From assembly GCF_025532145.1 (NCBI RefSeq), contig NZ_ARXS01000023.1, forward strand, positions 1-64,000: a stretch of 64,000 bases of DNA, read 5' to 3'. A program made the position numbers and the translations under genes. Source of the stretch: Alloalcanivorax balearicus MACL04. GTDB taxonomy: Bacteria > Pseudomonadota > Gammaproteobacteria > Pseudomonadales > Alcanivoracaceae. Of the stretch, positions 35,618 to 44,463 are shown one piece after another (position 1 is the stretch's first letter; each line of letters begins with the position of its first letter). A model generated the notes under the pieces. That model searched no databases and was not told the DNA's origin. It was given only the letters and a program-made list of their open reading frames with translations.

Positions 35618-36565
35618 ATGAGCAACGTCACCACCGGCGGAGAGCTGATCGACTGTCCGGAGAACTGCGAACGTCCCACTGTTCGCGCCCTGCCCTCGCA
35701 AAGCAAGATTCTCGGAAGCGGCCTGCCGATTGTCCGCCACCTGCCGGTACGTGAACAACGCCGCATCGGCCCCTGGTGCTTTCTCGACCACATCGGCCCC
35801 ACCAACCTGGAGGCGGATAACGGCGTCGATGTCGGTACCCATCCGCATATCGGACTGCAGACCGTCACCTGGCTGTTCGAGGGTGCGCTTTTGCATAAAG
35901 ACAGCCTCGGCTATGAACAGGTTATCCGCCCCGGCCAGCTCAATCTGATGACCGCCGGTCGGGGCATCTGCCACTCCGAGGAAAGTCCGCCCGGCTTCTC
36001 CGGCCCGATCCACGGACTACAGTTCTGGATCGCCCTGCCGGAATCAGACGAAGACACCGACCCGGCGTTCTCGCACCACACCAAGCTGCCGCAATGGCGC
36101 CTCGGTGATGCCACCGTCACCCTGGTGGTGGGCGAGCTGGATGGACGCCGCTCTCCGGCACGGGTGTTTTCCCCTCTGGTTGGCGCTCATATCCGCGCCA
36201 CCGGGGATACCACCCTGAGTCTGCCGGTACCGGCCTCCTTCGAACTGGGGGTCTGTGTCAATCAGGGGCATGCCCGCCTGGAAGGCACCGCCATGGATAC
36301 CGGCAGCCTCTATTATCTCGGCCAGGGCCGTGAGCAGGTGACGCTGGAACTGGACGACGGCGCGGACATCATGCTGCTCGGTGGCGAACCACTGGGGCAG
36401 CCGGTATTGCTGTGGTGGAATTTTGTCGGCCGTGACCAGGCGCGTATCGAGGCGGCGATCAGCGATTGGCAGTCCTACCCCAACGACCGCTTCGGCGCGG
36501 TGGACGCCTACGACGGCCCGCCGCTGACGGCCCCGACCCTGGATCCGAATATCAAACTGAAGTGA
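35618..36565 (+). CDS. Pirin-family cupin protein
   Basis: 315 residues. The pirin N-domain is plain: IGPWCFLDHIGP, THPHIGLQTVTWLFEG (metal His pair) and ICHSEESP. A second cupin-like C-domain follows. Pirins are iron-binding cupins; some have quercetinase activity and others act in redox sensing. GGGAG is 6 bases before the ATG. The gene stands outside the T6SS island and ends in a hairpin terminator at 36580-36600. Substrate not predictable. Confidence 0.9.
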   Translation: MSNVTTGGELIDCPENCERPTVRALPSQSKILGSGLPIVRHLPVREQRRIGPWCFLDHIGPTNLEADNGVDVGTHPHIGLQTVTWLFEGALLHKDSLGYEQVIRPGQLNLMTAGRGICHSEESPPGFSGPIHGLQFWIALPESDEDTDPAFSHHTKLPQWRLGDATVTLVVGELDGRRSPARVFSPLVGAHIRATGDTTLSLPVPASFELGVCVNQGHARLEGTAMDTGSLYYLGQGREQVTLELDDGADIMLLGGEPLGQPVLLWWNFVGRDQARIEAAISDWQSYPNDRFGAVDAYDGPPLTAPTLDPNIKLK

Positions 36566-36579
36566 ACCGTCCTGACCGT

Positions 36580-36600
36580 GGGCGGTATTGACCGCCCTTT
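36580..36600 (+). terminator. Terminator after the pirin gene
   Basis: GGGCGGT (36580-36586), loop ATTG, ACCGCCC (36591-36597), then TTT. A 7 bp perfect stem lies 15 bp after the pirin stop codon. The short T tract makes it a moderate terminator. Confidence 0.65.
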
Positions 36601-36742
36601 CCCGCCGTCCTGTACCGTGCGATAAAAATGACCTACCGCGCGGAATGTAATGCTTGCACTTTGGTTCCTTAAGATGTAAATCATAGCCCGCCCGATCACC
36701 GGAGCCGGCCCGGCGCCGGCTTCGAAAGAAGGAATCCATGTC

Positions 36743-38002
36743 ATGACTCGTCAGCAGACCGGCCCCCTCTATTTTGGCTGGTACATTGTCGCCGCCGCGA
36801 CCACCATTACTCTGCTCACCGTGGGCATGCGCATGGGGATCGGGCCGTTCTTCAAGCCCATCGCCGAGGATCTGGGACTGAGCAGGACAACGCTCTCCAC
36901 CATCGTCGCCCTCGGCATGCTCGCCTATGGCATCGGCATGCCGGTGGCCGGTTTCATGGCGCAAAAATACGGCAGCCGGGCGGTCTTGCTGCTGGGCACC
37001 GTCATCGTCGTGCTCTCCAGCATCTGGTCGGTCAACGCCACCGACCCGTTCAGTTTCTTTCTGGCCTTCGGCATCCTGTTGTCGCTGGGGTTCTCCTTCA
37101 CCAGCCCGGTGGCCCTGACGCCGGTGATCAGCCGATGGTTCACACGCCAGCGTGGCAAGGCGCTGTTCTATCTCTCCACCGGCTCCATGGCGGGCATCGC
37201 CGTGATGACGCCGTTGCTCACCTTCACCATTGAACGCTACGGCTGGCAGCACACTCTTATCGGCTTCACCGTGCTGTTCGTGCTGCTGGTGATCCCTGCG
37301 GCACTGATGATCATCCGTGACGAAGCCCCCGAGCATACCGATCTATTGCCCGGCGACAGCGCTGGCGGCAGATCCGCGCCGCCACTGGCGCCCTTGGCGC
37401 AGCTCACCAGCCTGGCGGCGATGCGCAGCCTGCCCTTCTGCAAAATCGCACTGGGCCTGTTTGCCTGTGGTTTCAGCATGAACCTGCTTGGCAGTCATGG
37501 CGTGCCCATGCTCACCGACCATGGCTTCGATCCCATCACCGCCGCCCTGGGCATCGGTCTGATCGGCCTGGTGGCGATTCCCAGCACTCTGGTGCTCGGT
37601 CATCTCGCCGACCAGGTACCGCGTCGCAACCTGCTGGCGGCCATCTATCTGATTCGCGGTCTCGGTTTCATCGGCCTGATGATGGTGCCATCAGTGTGGT
37701 ATTTGTACGCCGTGGCGGCGGTGGGCGGCATCGTCTGGGCCGGCAGTATCGCTCTTTCCTCGGCGATCCTGGCCGACGTCTACGGTATCCGCTCGGTGGG
37801 TGTGCTATACGGCTGGGCCTACCTGGGGCATCAGGTCGGCGCGATGATCAGTTCCTGGCTGGGTGGCTGGGGTTACGAGACCTTTGGCACACACTGGGTG
37901 GCCTTTGGTAGCGCCGCGGCCATTCTGGCGGTGGCCGGAATGGTCTCCTTGCGCCTGCCCGACGCCCGCTTCTTCCAGCAGCCCGAACCAGGCCGCGCAT
38001 GA
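36743..38002 (+). CDS. MFS transporter
   Basis: 419 residues with about 12 TM helices in two halves joined by a hydrophilic loop (~195-215). Resembles the oxalate/formate or monocarboxylate branch (YFGWYIVAAATTITLLTVGMR is split by the family start; ISRWFTRQRGKA is the loop 4-5 region). It probably imports or exports an organic acid. It ends convergently with the amidase gene. Substrate unknown. Confidence 0.9.
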   Translation: MTRQQTGPLYFGWYIVAAATTITLLTVGMRMGIGPFFKPIAEDLGLSRTTLSTIVALGMLAYGIGMPVAGFMAQKYGSRAVLLLGTVIVVLSSIWSVNATDPFSFFLAFGILLSLGFSFTSPVALTPVISRWFTRQRGKALFYLSTGSMAGIAVMTPLLTFTIERYGWQHTLIGFTVLFVLLVIPAALMIIRDEAPEHTDLLPGDSAGGRSAPPLAPLAQLTSLAAMRSLPFCKIALGLFACGFSMNLLGSHGVPMLTDHGFDPITAALGIGLIGLVAIPSTLVLGHLADQVPRRNLLAAIYLIRGLGFIGLMMVPSVWYLYAVAAVGGIVWAGSIALSSAILADVYGIRSVGVLYGWAYLGHQVGAMISSWLGGWGYETFGTHWVAFGSAAAILAVAGMVSLRLPDARFFQQPEPGRA

Positions 38003-38005
38003 TTT

Positions 38006-38025
38006 GGCGGGGCCCCGACCCCGCC
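38006..38025 (+). terminator. Hairpin between MFS and amidase genes
   Basis: GGCGGGG (38006-38012) pairs with CCCCGCC (38019-38025) across a 6-base loop, with TTCTGTT after it. It sits directly after the MFS stop. The convergent arrangement and GC-rich stem support termination on the plus strand; there is no good T tract on the minus strand. Confidence 0.55.
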
Positions 38026-38052
38026 TTCTGTTCCGATGATCGGATCCGACGG

Positions 38053-39453
38053 TCAGACCTGTGGATGGCGTCGGTGCCAGTCGGTCATGCGCTGGAAAGC
38101 CCAACCGCCGCGAACCAGCAGATCCTCCCGGAAATGAGGCGCCACCAGTTGCCACGCCACCGGAGCGCCCTCCGCGGTGACCCCGCCAGGTAGGGTCAGG
38201 GTCGGGTGGCCGCTGAGATCGAAGGGGCAGGTGTAACGCATCATCCCTCCCAATAGGGCCTCATCGTCGGCAAAGGAAGCCATGGTCTCCACCGTCACAC
38301 CGGCGTAGGCGACGGCGGGAATCAGCAGCAAATCGACCTTGTCGAACAGCGCATCCACCCGCCCGCGGAAGTCCGCCCGTCGCAACTGCAGTTTCTGGTA
38401 ATCCATGGCATCCAGCGAACGTCCCACTTCGATCAATGCCGACAGCACTGGTCCATACTCGGAGCGGCGAGACGGATAAGTCTCCTCATGGGCAACCGCC
38501 GTTTCCAGGCCACACAGTGGGCTCCAGTCCGCCACGGCCTGGTCGGTGTCGGGAAAACGCACTTCACGGGGTTCCGCGCCGGCGCTCTCCAACACCTTGA
38601 GAGCTTCGCGCACCACCGCCTGGGTGGCCTGGTCCGCCGGCTGCATTCCCCAGTCGGGATCAAACCCGAGACGCAGACCGGTCACGCCACGCGTCATCAA
38701 TGCCAAATAATCCGGCACCGGCTGCCGCGCGGCGGTGGGATCCAGTGGATCGGCACCGGCGATGGCCCCCAGGATGGCGGCGGCGTCCGCGGTATTACGG
38801 GCGATCGGGCCGATATGATCCAGCGATGCCGCCAGTTCGAACGCTCCATAACGGCTGACTCTGCCCCAGGTGGGCTTGAGCCCGGTGACCCCGTTGGCGG
38901 AGGACGGGAAGCGAATCGAGCCGCCAGTGTCGGTGCCCAGGGAGCCGAAGCACAACCCCGCGGCCGTGGCCACGCCGGAACCGCTGGAAGAGACACCGGA
39001 CCACAAGGTTTCTCCCCAGGGATTGAGCGGCGCGGTGACGTCCGGGTGGTGGTCGGCGAAGGCGCCTTCGGTTTGCTGCAACTTACCCAGCAGCACGGCA
39101 CCGGCGGCACGCAAACGCCGTACCGTGGTGGCATCCTCCGTGGGCACATGATCACGCAGAATAGGCATGCCATGGGAAGTGGCGGTGCCGGCGGTCCACA
39201 ACAGGTCTTTCACCGCCAGCGGTACGCCGTGCAACGGACCTCGGGCCTGCCCCGCGGCAATCTCCTTGTCGGCGGCGCGGGCATCCCGCAATGCCTGATC
39301 CGCCATCACGGTGACATAACTGTGCAAGCGTGTATCCACCGCATCGACCCGTTCCTGCATGTGGTGGGTGACCTCCTCGGAGGATCGCTGCCGGCTCTGG
39401 ATCTGCCGGCCCACTTCCATCAAATCCATATAGTGCAGTTCGTTGTTTGTCAT
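38053..39453 (-). CDS. Amidase-signature hydrolase
   Basis: 466 residues from ATG 39453, chosen for AGGAG 8 bases upstream; the frame is open further upstream but would run into the next gene. The Ser-cisSer-Lys triad is visible as PLAVKDLLW (Lys82), WSGVSSSGSG (Ser155) and GTDTGGSIRFPS (Ser179). The family cleaves amides and some esters. There is no GatB/GatC partner nearby, so it is not the tRNA amidotransferase. It lies 121 bp downstream of an AraC regulator in the same direction. Confidence 0.9.
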   Translation of the reverse strand: MTNNELHYMDLMEVGRQIQSRQRSSEEVTHHMQERVDAVDTRLHSYVTVMADQALRDARAADKEIAAGQARGPLHGVPLAVKDLLWTAGTATSHGMPILRDHVPTEDATTVRRLRAAGAVLLGKLQQTEGAFADHHPDVTAPLNPWGETLWSGVSSSGSGVATAAGLCFGSLGTDTGGSIRFPSSANGVTGLKPTWGRVSRYGAFELAASLDHIGPIARNTADAAAILGAIAGADPLDPTAARQPVPDYLALMTRGVTGLRLGFDPDWGMQPADQATQAVVREALKVLESAGAEPREVRFPDTDQAVADWSPLCGLETAVAHEETYPSRRSEYGPVLSALIEVGRSLDAMDYQKLQLRRADFRGRVDALFDKVDLLLIPAVAYAGVTVETMASFADDEALLGGMMRYTCPFDLSGHPTLTLPGGVTAEGAPVAWQLVAPHFREDLLVRGGWAFQRMTDWHRRHPQV

Positions 39454-39574
39454 TCTCATTGCTCCTCGAGCCCGGATTACCAGCGCCAACGCTAGCAAGA
39501 CCGCCCACCCGGCGCTGGACTGAGAAGGACAAGCCGTTGTGCCCGGAAGGACAGAATCAGTGGCGCTCTTGCGG

Positions 39575-40504
39575 TCAGTGCCGCAACAGGGTATGCGGTG
39601 CCCTGCCGAACGTCCGGCGGAAGGCGCGGCTGAAATGGGAGACGTCGGTAAAACCGTGATTGAACGCCGCTTCGGTGACGCTGGCCACACGCCCCTCCTC
39701 CAACGCCCGCCGGCTCGCTTCCAAACGCACACGCCAGACCATGCCCATGGCCGTCTGATCATGGCGGGCGAAAGCGCGGGTCACGGTGCGAGGCGACACA
39801 TGGTGGGCACGGGCCAGCGCCACCAGTGATAACGACGGGTCTTCGAAATGCGCCTCGATGAACCGGCAGAGACGTCCATGGAGATCGTGTTCAATGGCGC
39901 CGTCGAGAAACTCGCCCTGCCATTCCAGCGCCACCGCCGCCAGGTCCAGCAACGCCCGGCCAAACTGTTCCGCGGCGCCGATCCGCTCATCGCTCACCTC
40001 CAGAGTCGCGGCTTGCTGGATCATGGTGCGCAGGGGCGCCACCCCTGGCCGGTGTGGCGCCAACGCCTGTCCGATGCCACGCTCCGCCTGAGGGAAGCGT
40101 CTTAACAGAGCCCGACGCGGAAGCCGGACCAGATAAACCCGGCCGGCTTCCAGTGTGCATTGAAACGGCCGGGCGGCGTCATAAAGCACCAGGGTGCCAT
40201 CGGCCAGCGGCGTCTGATGACCATTCTGTTCCAACACGCCATGGCCCGATTCGGCGAAGCCAATCCATAAATCCTCATCCGGATGGGTACGCAGATGACT
40301 GGCCTCCCGGCTCCACTGGTGTAACGGCGCCACCATGGTGCTGATGGCGCTGGAGCCGAGATCCCGCACCGACAGACGGCCATCAAACGGGGTTTGACTC
40401 AACAAACGGCTGTCGGCGGGAATACAGTGCCGGCACACCACATCATGCCAATACTCGAAGCGGCGGGGACGCTCAAGATGATCGGTGGCGTATTCCACAT
40501 GCAT
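39575..40504 (-). CDS. AraC-family regulator, FeaR/AraC_binding_2 type
   Basis: 309 residues from ATG 40504 (GGAG 7 bases before). The N-terminal sensor contains FEYWHDVVCRHCIP and the cupin-like YDAARPFQCTLEAG. The C-terminus has two HTH motifs (LSLVALARAHHVSPRTVTRAF; VTEAAFNHGFTDVSHFSRAFRRTFG). Members often activate aromatic amine or acid catabolism. The amidase downstream in the same direction is the obvious target. The frame is open to 40864 but the extension is basic out-of-frame-like sequence and was left off. Confidence 0.88.
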   Translation of the reverse strand: MHVEYATDHLERPRRFEYWHDVVCRHCIPADSRLLSQTPFDGRLSVRDLGSSAISTMVAPLHQWSREASHLRTHPDEDLWIGFAESGHGVLEQNGHQTPLADGTLVLYDAARPFQCTLEAGRVYLVRLPRRALLRRFPQAERGIGQALAPHRPGVAPLRTMIQQAATLEVSDERIGAAEQFGRALLDLAAVALEWQGEFLDGAIEHDLHGRLCRFIEAHFEDPSLSLVALARAHHVSPRTVTRAFARHDQTAMGMVWRVRLEASRRALEEGRVASVTEAAFNHGFTDVSHFSRAFRRTFGRAPHTLLRH

Positions 40505-40610
40505 GGGCGGGCTCCAGGCGGCTCGGGGTTCGGCAGGCGTATCCCGGTGCTCCCCCGGAGTCGGCCCGCGACCTGTTAAGCTGCGCCGCGTCGACGCCGA
40601 TGGCAAGCTT

Positions 40611-40901
40611 TCAGGCCACCCCTTTGACGATGAATGCGCGCCAATCCGCACCCTTGACCCGATGCTGCATGGCTTCCTGGTAGGCCGGGCTGTAATACCA
40701 GGCGCGTGCCGCCTCCACATCCGGAAACTGGAGAATGACCGCGCCCTCCATTGCCGGTCCTTCCAGCACTTCCAGATCACCGTAAAACGCCAGCGGGGTG
40801 ATCGGATGGTCACCCCGCGCGGCCTTGGCGCCTTGGGCATAAATCTCCAGTTCCGCCGGGTCATGGGTGGTTTCCTTCATCAATACGATGTACGCGGTCA
40901 T
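40611..40901 (-). CDS. DUF1330 protein
   Basis: 96 residues from ATG 40901 (AGGAG 6 bases before). The sequence AYIVLMKETTHDPAELEIYA at the start and the LEVLEGPAMEGAVILQFPD and ARAWYYSPAYQEAM stretches define DUF1330, a ferredoxin-like dimeric alpha/beta barrel family. Function is not established; members often sit near catabolic genes. It is divergent from the acyl-CoA ligase at 41112. Confidence 0.9.
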   Translation of the reverse strand: MTAYIVLMKETTHDPAELEIYAQGAKAARGDHPITPLAFYGDLEVLEGPAMEGAVILQFPDVEAARAWYYSPAYQEAMQHRVKGADWRAFIVKGVA

Positions 40902-41111
40902 AACGTTCTCCTGATTAAATTTCGGTTCTGGTAGGCCGGCATGGCACTCCGTCTGAAGCCAGGCGCCCGATCGGCCTGTCCGGGCAAATCGTCGCTTCCG
41001 ACGATGGTTCGGCCCATGCCGCTCTTCTAGTTTCAGAAACGCTGGCCGGGCCGCCGCCAAATCGCACAACCCGGACCGCGGGACCCGCTAACAATAACGC
41101 CAGGAGGCCCC

Positions 41112-42668
41112 ATGTATCTCACTCAGCCATTGCACAAAGCCCTTTTGGAAGTGCCCGAACGCACCGCCACGATCCACGGTGAACGGCGGCGCAGCTATCG
41201 CGATCTGGTCTCGAGAGTCTCGCGGCTGGCGGGCGGGCTGCGAACACTGGGGCTCGACGCCGGTGATCGCGTCGCCATTCTGAGTCTCAATTCCGACCGT
41301 TACATGGAAGCCATCTACGCCACCTTCTGGGCCGGCGGCGTGATCAATCCTGTCAACATTCGCTGGAGTCCGAAGGAAATCATTTACTCCCTGGACGACT
41401 GCGACAGCACCATTCTGATGGTGGACGATACCTTTTTGCCTTTGCTTGAGGAACTGCGGCAAGGATCCCGCTCGTTGAAAACCGTCATTTATGCCGGCGA
41501 GAAAGCCGCTCCCGCCGGCACCCATGATTTTGAAACCCTGATCGCCGACAGCGCGCCGGTGGCGGACGCCCATCGTCATGGCGATGATCTGGCGGCGGTG
41601 ATGTACACCGGCGGTACCACCGGCAAACCCAAGGGCGTCATGCTCAGCCACACCAACCTGTACATCGACGGGCTTGGCTCCCAGGCGGTGTCCGGCATGC
41701 CTTACCGCTCGGTGACCCTGCACGCGGCCCCGACCTTCCATGTGGCCGGCACGGGGCTGATCCTGCAGGCCACCGCACGTCTGAACACCAGTGTCATCAT
41801 TCCCATGTTCGAGCCGCTGGCGGTGCTGCGGGCGATCCAGCAGGAGCGGATCCTGGAGGCTTTTCTGGTGCCGACCATGATACGCATGGTGTTGAGCCAT
41901 CCGGACTTCGCGCAATACGACCTGAGCAGCCTCAAACATCTGCTTTATGGCGCCTCGCCGATTGACAGCACGCTGTTGAACCGTGCCCGCGAAGCCCTGC
42001 CCCAGGCCCGCTTCCTGCAAGCCTACGGCATGACGGAGTTGTCCCCCACGGTCTCCATCCTCACCCCGGACTGGCACACCGAGGAAGGCTTCCGCAGTGG
42101 CAAGATGATGTCCGCCGGCCGCCCTCTGCCAATGGTGGAAATGCGCATCGTCGACGATAACGATGAACCGGTGCCCGCCCACACTCGCGGTGAGATCGTG
42201 GTGCGTGGTCCGGTGGTGATGCAGGGTTACTGGAACAAACCGGAGCAAACCGAGGACGCTCTGCGCGGCGGTTGGATGCACACCGGCGACGCCGGCTACA
42301 TGGATGAAGACGGTTTTGTTTATGTGGTCGACCGGATCAAGGACATGATTGTCACCGGCGGCGAGAACGTCTATTCCGCCGAAGTGGAAGAAGCCGTGCT
42401 GCAACTGCCGCAGGTGGCCCAGTGCGCGGTGATCGGCATTCCCGACGACGACTGGGGCGAACGCGTCCACGCCGCGGTGGTATTGCAGGACGGCGGCACA
42501 CTGGAACTGGATGAACTGATGGCGCACTGCAAAACACTGATCGCCAACTACAAGATCCCACGCAGCCTGGAAGTACGCTCCGAGTTGCCCTTGTCCCCCG
42601 CCGGCAAGTTGTTGAAGTACAAGCTGCGTGAAGAGCATTGGGGGGGACGCGAACGGCAAGTCAGTTGA
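41112..42668 (+). CDS. AMP-forming acyl-CoA ligase
   Basis: 518 residues of the ANL superfamily. P-loop MYTGGTTGKPKGV, motif YGMTELSPT, hinge region GWMHTGDAGYMDEDGFVYVVDR, GGENVYSAEVEE, and the C-terminal lysine in LSPAGKLLKYKLR. Makes an acyl-CoA from a free acid with ATP. AGGAGG is 5 bases before the ATG. It lies beside a hydratase and a TauD-like dioxygenase, so it may activate the product or substrate of that small catabolic set. Substrate not predictable. Confidence 0.93.
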   Translation: MYLTQPLHKALLEVPERTATIHGERRRSYRDLVSRVSRLAGGLRTLGLDAGDRVAILSLNSDRYMEAIYATFWAGGVINPVNIRWSPKEIIYSLDDCDSTILMVDDTFLPLLEELRQGSRSLKTVIYAGEKAAPAGTHDFETLIADSAPVADAHRHGDDLAAVMYTGGTTGKPKGVMLSHTNLYIDGLGSQAVSGMPYRSVTLHAAPTFHVAGTGLILQATARLNTSVIIPMFEPLAVLRAIQQERILEAFLVPTMIRMVLSHPDFAQYDLSSLKHLLYGASPIDSTLLNRAREALPQARFLQAYGMTELSPTVSILTPDWHTEEGFRSGKMMSAGRPLPMVEMRIVDDNDEPVPAHTRGEIVVRGPVVMQGYWNKPEQTEDALRGGWMHTGDAGYMDEDGFVYVVDRIKDMIVTGGENVYSAEVEEAVLQLPQVAQCAVIGIPDDDWGERVHAAVVLQDGGTLELDELMAHCKTLIANYKIPRSLEVRSELPLSPAGKLLKYKLREEHWGGRERQVS

Positions 42669-42680
42669 GTCGTGCCTGTT

Positions 42681-43433
42681 TTACTGGTCATCGATGGTGA
42701 ACGACACCGAGCCAAACGGCCCATAATCGGCGCGGTAAAGCCCTGGCACGAACGCCAATGGCTTGCCCACGGTGCCGGTCATCAGCAGGGTTTCATCGCT
42801 CAATGACCAGCCCAGCCGGCGGGCCTTGTCGAGCATCCACCGTGACGCTTCCGCGGCACCGCCAAGAGAAGTGTTGGCCGGCACGTCCAACAACAGCTCG
42901 TCCTCCCGATACAGTTGAATCCGGGCGCTATCCAGACTGGCCAGGGCGGCGTTATCCCACGGCCGTGTCTCACCCACCATAAAGGCGTCGGCACCCAGGT
43001 TGATCGCCGCCAGATTGGGAGGCGTCAGGTCCTCGGGGCGGGCGAAGTCCACGTTGACGAACTCCAGCGCTGGTGCCACCGACAGCGGTCGCCCCCCGGC
43101 GTCCACGAAGACCGCCAGCTCGCACTCGATCATGGCCTTGCCACGGGGGCACAAACGGCCTCCCGGCTCCAGGCGTCTATTGGGGTAAAGATGCCCCAAC
43201 ATCGCTTCTTTCAACCCCAGATGGTTCTGTATGCGCGGATCGGTCAGCCCCGCTTTCAATCCACAATGGGCCTGATCCCCGGCCACCGCTTCCGCCAGCC
43301 GGCGTGCCAGTTGATACCCTTCCGTTTCGGTCAAACCGGGCGGCAGTGGCGGCAATGTCTTGTGCCGGGTAACGGCCTCCGCGAGCAGCGGTATCCATGA
43401 AGTCTGATCGGTCATAACAGCGGCCTTTGCCAT
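42681..43433 (-). CDS. 2-keto-4-pentenoate hydratase/oxaloacetate-decarboxylase-like enzyme
   Basis: 250 residues of the MhpD/FAH-fold hydratase group (YQLARRLAEAV; GLKAGLTDPRIQ; ECELAVFVDAGGRPL; GADAFMVGETRPW; LLMTGTVGKPLAFVPG). These metal-dependent enzymes hydrate or decarboxylate 2-oxo acids from meta-cleavage of aromatics. Start is ambiguous: ATG 43433 or ATG 43415. It follows the TauD-like gene by 28 bp, so the two are probably co-transcribed. It ends 12 bp from the convergent acyl-CoA ligase. Confidence 0.88.
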   Translation of the reverse strand: MAKAAVMTDQTSWIPLLAEAVTRHKTLPPLPPGLTETEGYQLARRLAEAVAGDQAHCGLKAGLTDPRIQNHLGLKEAMLGHLYPNRRLEPGGRLCPRGKAMIECELAVFVDAGGRPLSVAPALEFVNVDFARPEDLTPPNLAAINLGADAFMVGETRPWDNAALASLDSARIQLYREDELLLDVPANTSLGGAAEASRWMLDKARRLGWSLSDETLLMTGTVGKPLAFVPGLYRADYGPFGSVSFTIDDQ

Positions 43434-43461
43434 GCTTCGTCTCGGATGATTTCTGTTTCGA

Positions 43462-44298
43462 TTATCTGATCACGGTCCTGTGCAACACCCGCTCATGGCC
43501 TTCATAACCGCCGTTGGCTTTGTGTAATACCGCCCGGTTGTCCCACATCACCAACATGCCCGGTTGCCATTCATGCTGATACTGGAATTCCTCCCGGGTT
43601 TGCCAGCGGTACAGATCCATCAACAACGCCATGCTGTCATCCGGTTCCATATCCTGGAATCCGAGGATGTAACCAATACAGCCGAAGATCGACTCATTGC
43701 CGGTTTCCGGATGCGAACGGATGATCGGGTGCGGCTGTACTTTGTAGGCATCATCGGAGGCCAGGATTTTGAAGCCCCGCCCTTTGCTGGAATCCTGATC
43801 GCCGTAGATCCCGTCCGGTGCGTAGGCCCGTTGCGCCGAATGCAGAGCCACCTTGCCCTGCAGCCGCTGCCGCAGTTCTTCCGGCATGTCCCGCAGCACT
43901 TTTTCCTGGTTAATGAAATCCGTATTGCCGCCTTGGGGCGGAATGGTGATGCCGTACAGAATGGTAGCCGCCGGCGGAGTTTCACCGAAGCTCCAATCGG
44001 TGTGCCAGCTGTCCGCGAAGATCGGTGAGGTTTCATCCGCGGTACGGCGCAGCTCGATGATATTGGGCCGGTCTTCCATCGAAGCGATATAGGGATCACC
44101 GGCGAACTCGCCGAAATAGCGGCTGAACCGCTCCAGATCGTCATCCGACAGGTCCTGGTCGGGAAACACCACCACCTTGTGTTCCAGCCAAACGTCCCGA
44201 ACCGCCGCCACCGTGGCCGCGTCCAAAGGCCGGGACAGATCCAGTCCGTTAATCGTGGCGCCGCAGGCAGCACCGGTGGGGCTTACGGTGAAAGACAT
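43462..44298 (-). CDS. TauD/TfdA-family Fe(II)/2-oxoglutarate dioxygenase
   Basis: 278 residues. The iron triad is WHTDWSF (His99, Asp101) and LHRTVIR (His273); the arginine after it can bind 2-oxoglutarate. The N-terminus GAACGATINGLDLSRPL is typical. The protein ends 5 residues after the last ligand, which is short but acceptable. The family hydroxylates sulfonates, phenoxy acids and similar compounds; the substrate here is unknown. Divergent from an AraC regulator at 44464, its likely controller. Confidence 0.92.
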   Translation of the reverse strand: MSFTVSPTGAACGATINGLDLSRPLDAATVAAVRDVWLEHKVVVFPDQDLSDDDLERFSRYFGEFAGDPYIASMEDRPNIIELRRTADETSPIFADSWHTDWSFGETPPAATILYGITIPPQGGNTDFINQEKVLRDMPEELRQRLQGKVALHSAQRAYAPDGIYGDQDSSKGRGFKILASDDAYKVQPHPIIRSHPETGNESIFGCIGYILGFQDMEPDDSMALLMDLYRWQTREEFQYQHEWQPGMLVMWDNRAVLHKANGGYEGHERVLHRTVIR

Positions 44299-44463
44299 GG
44301 CTTGCTCCTGTTTTGTTTATCATGCGAACGACTATGCGGGAGCCCGCCGGTCAATACATTGCTGGAAGGCGAGCTTTATTTGCAGTTGGCGACACCTGTC
44401 CGTCCTGCCACTAACCGCACCCATCCCGTTCTGGTTATGCTTATCCGGATCAGGAGACGAGCC

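Noticed and set aside
39454..39762. N-terminal extension of the amidase frame
   Set aside because: It overlaps the AraC gene and encodes Arg-rich non-family sequence; a good ribosome site fits ATG 39453.
41088..42659. 523-codon antisense frame opposite the acyl-CoA ligase
   Set aside because: It mirrors a gene with full ANL motifs; long antisense frames are expected in GC-rich DNA, and its protein is His/Gln/Gly-rich with no domain.
44179..44463. N-terminal extension of the second AraC regulator
   Set aside because: It overlaps the divergent dioxygenase gene; AGGAG fits ATG 44464.
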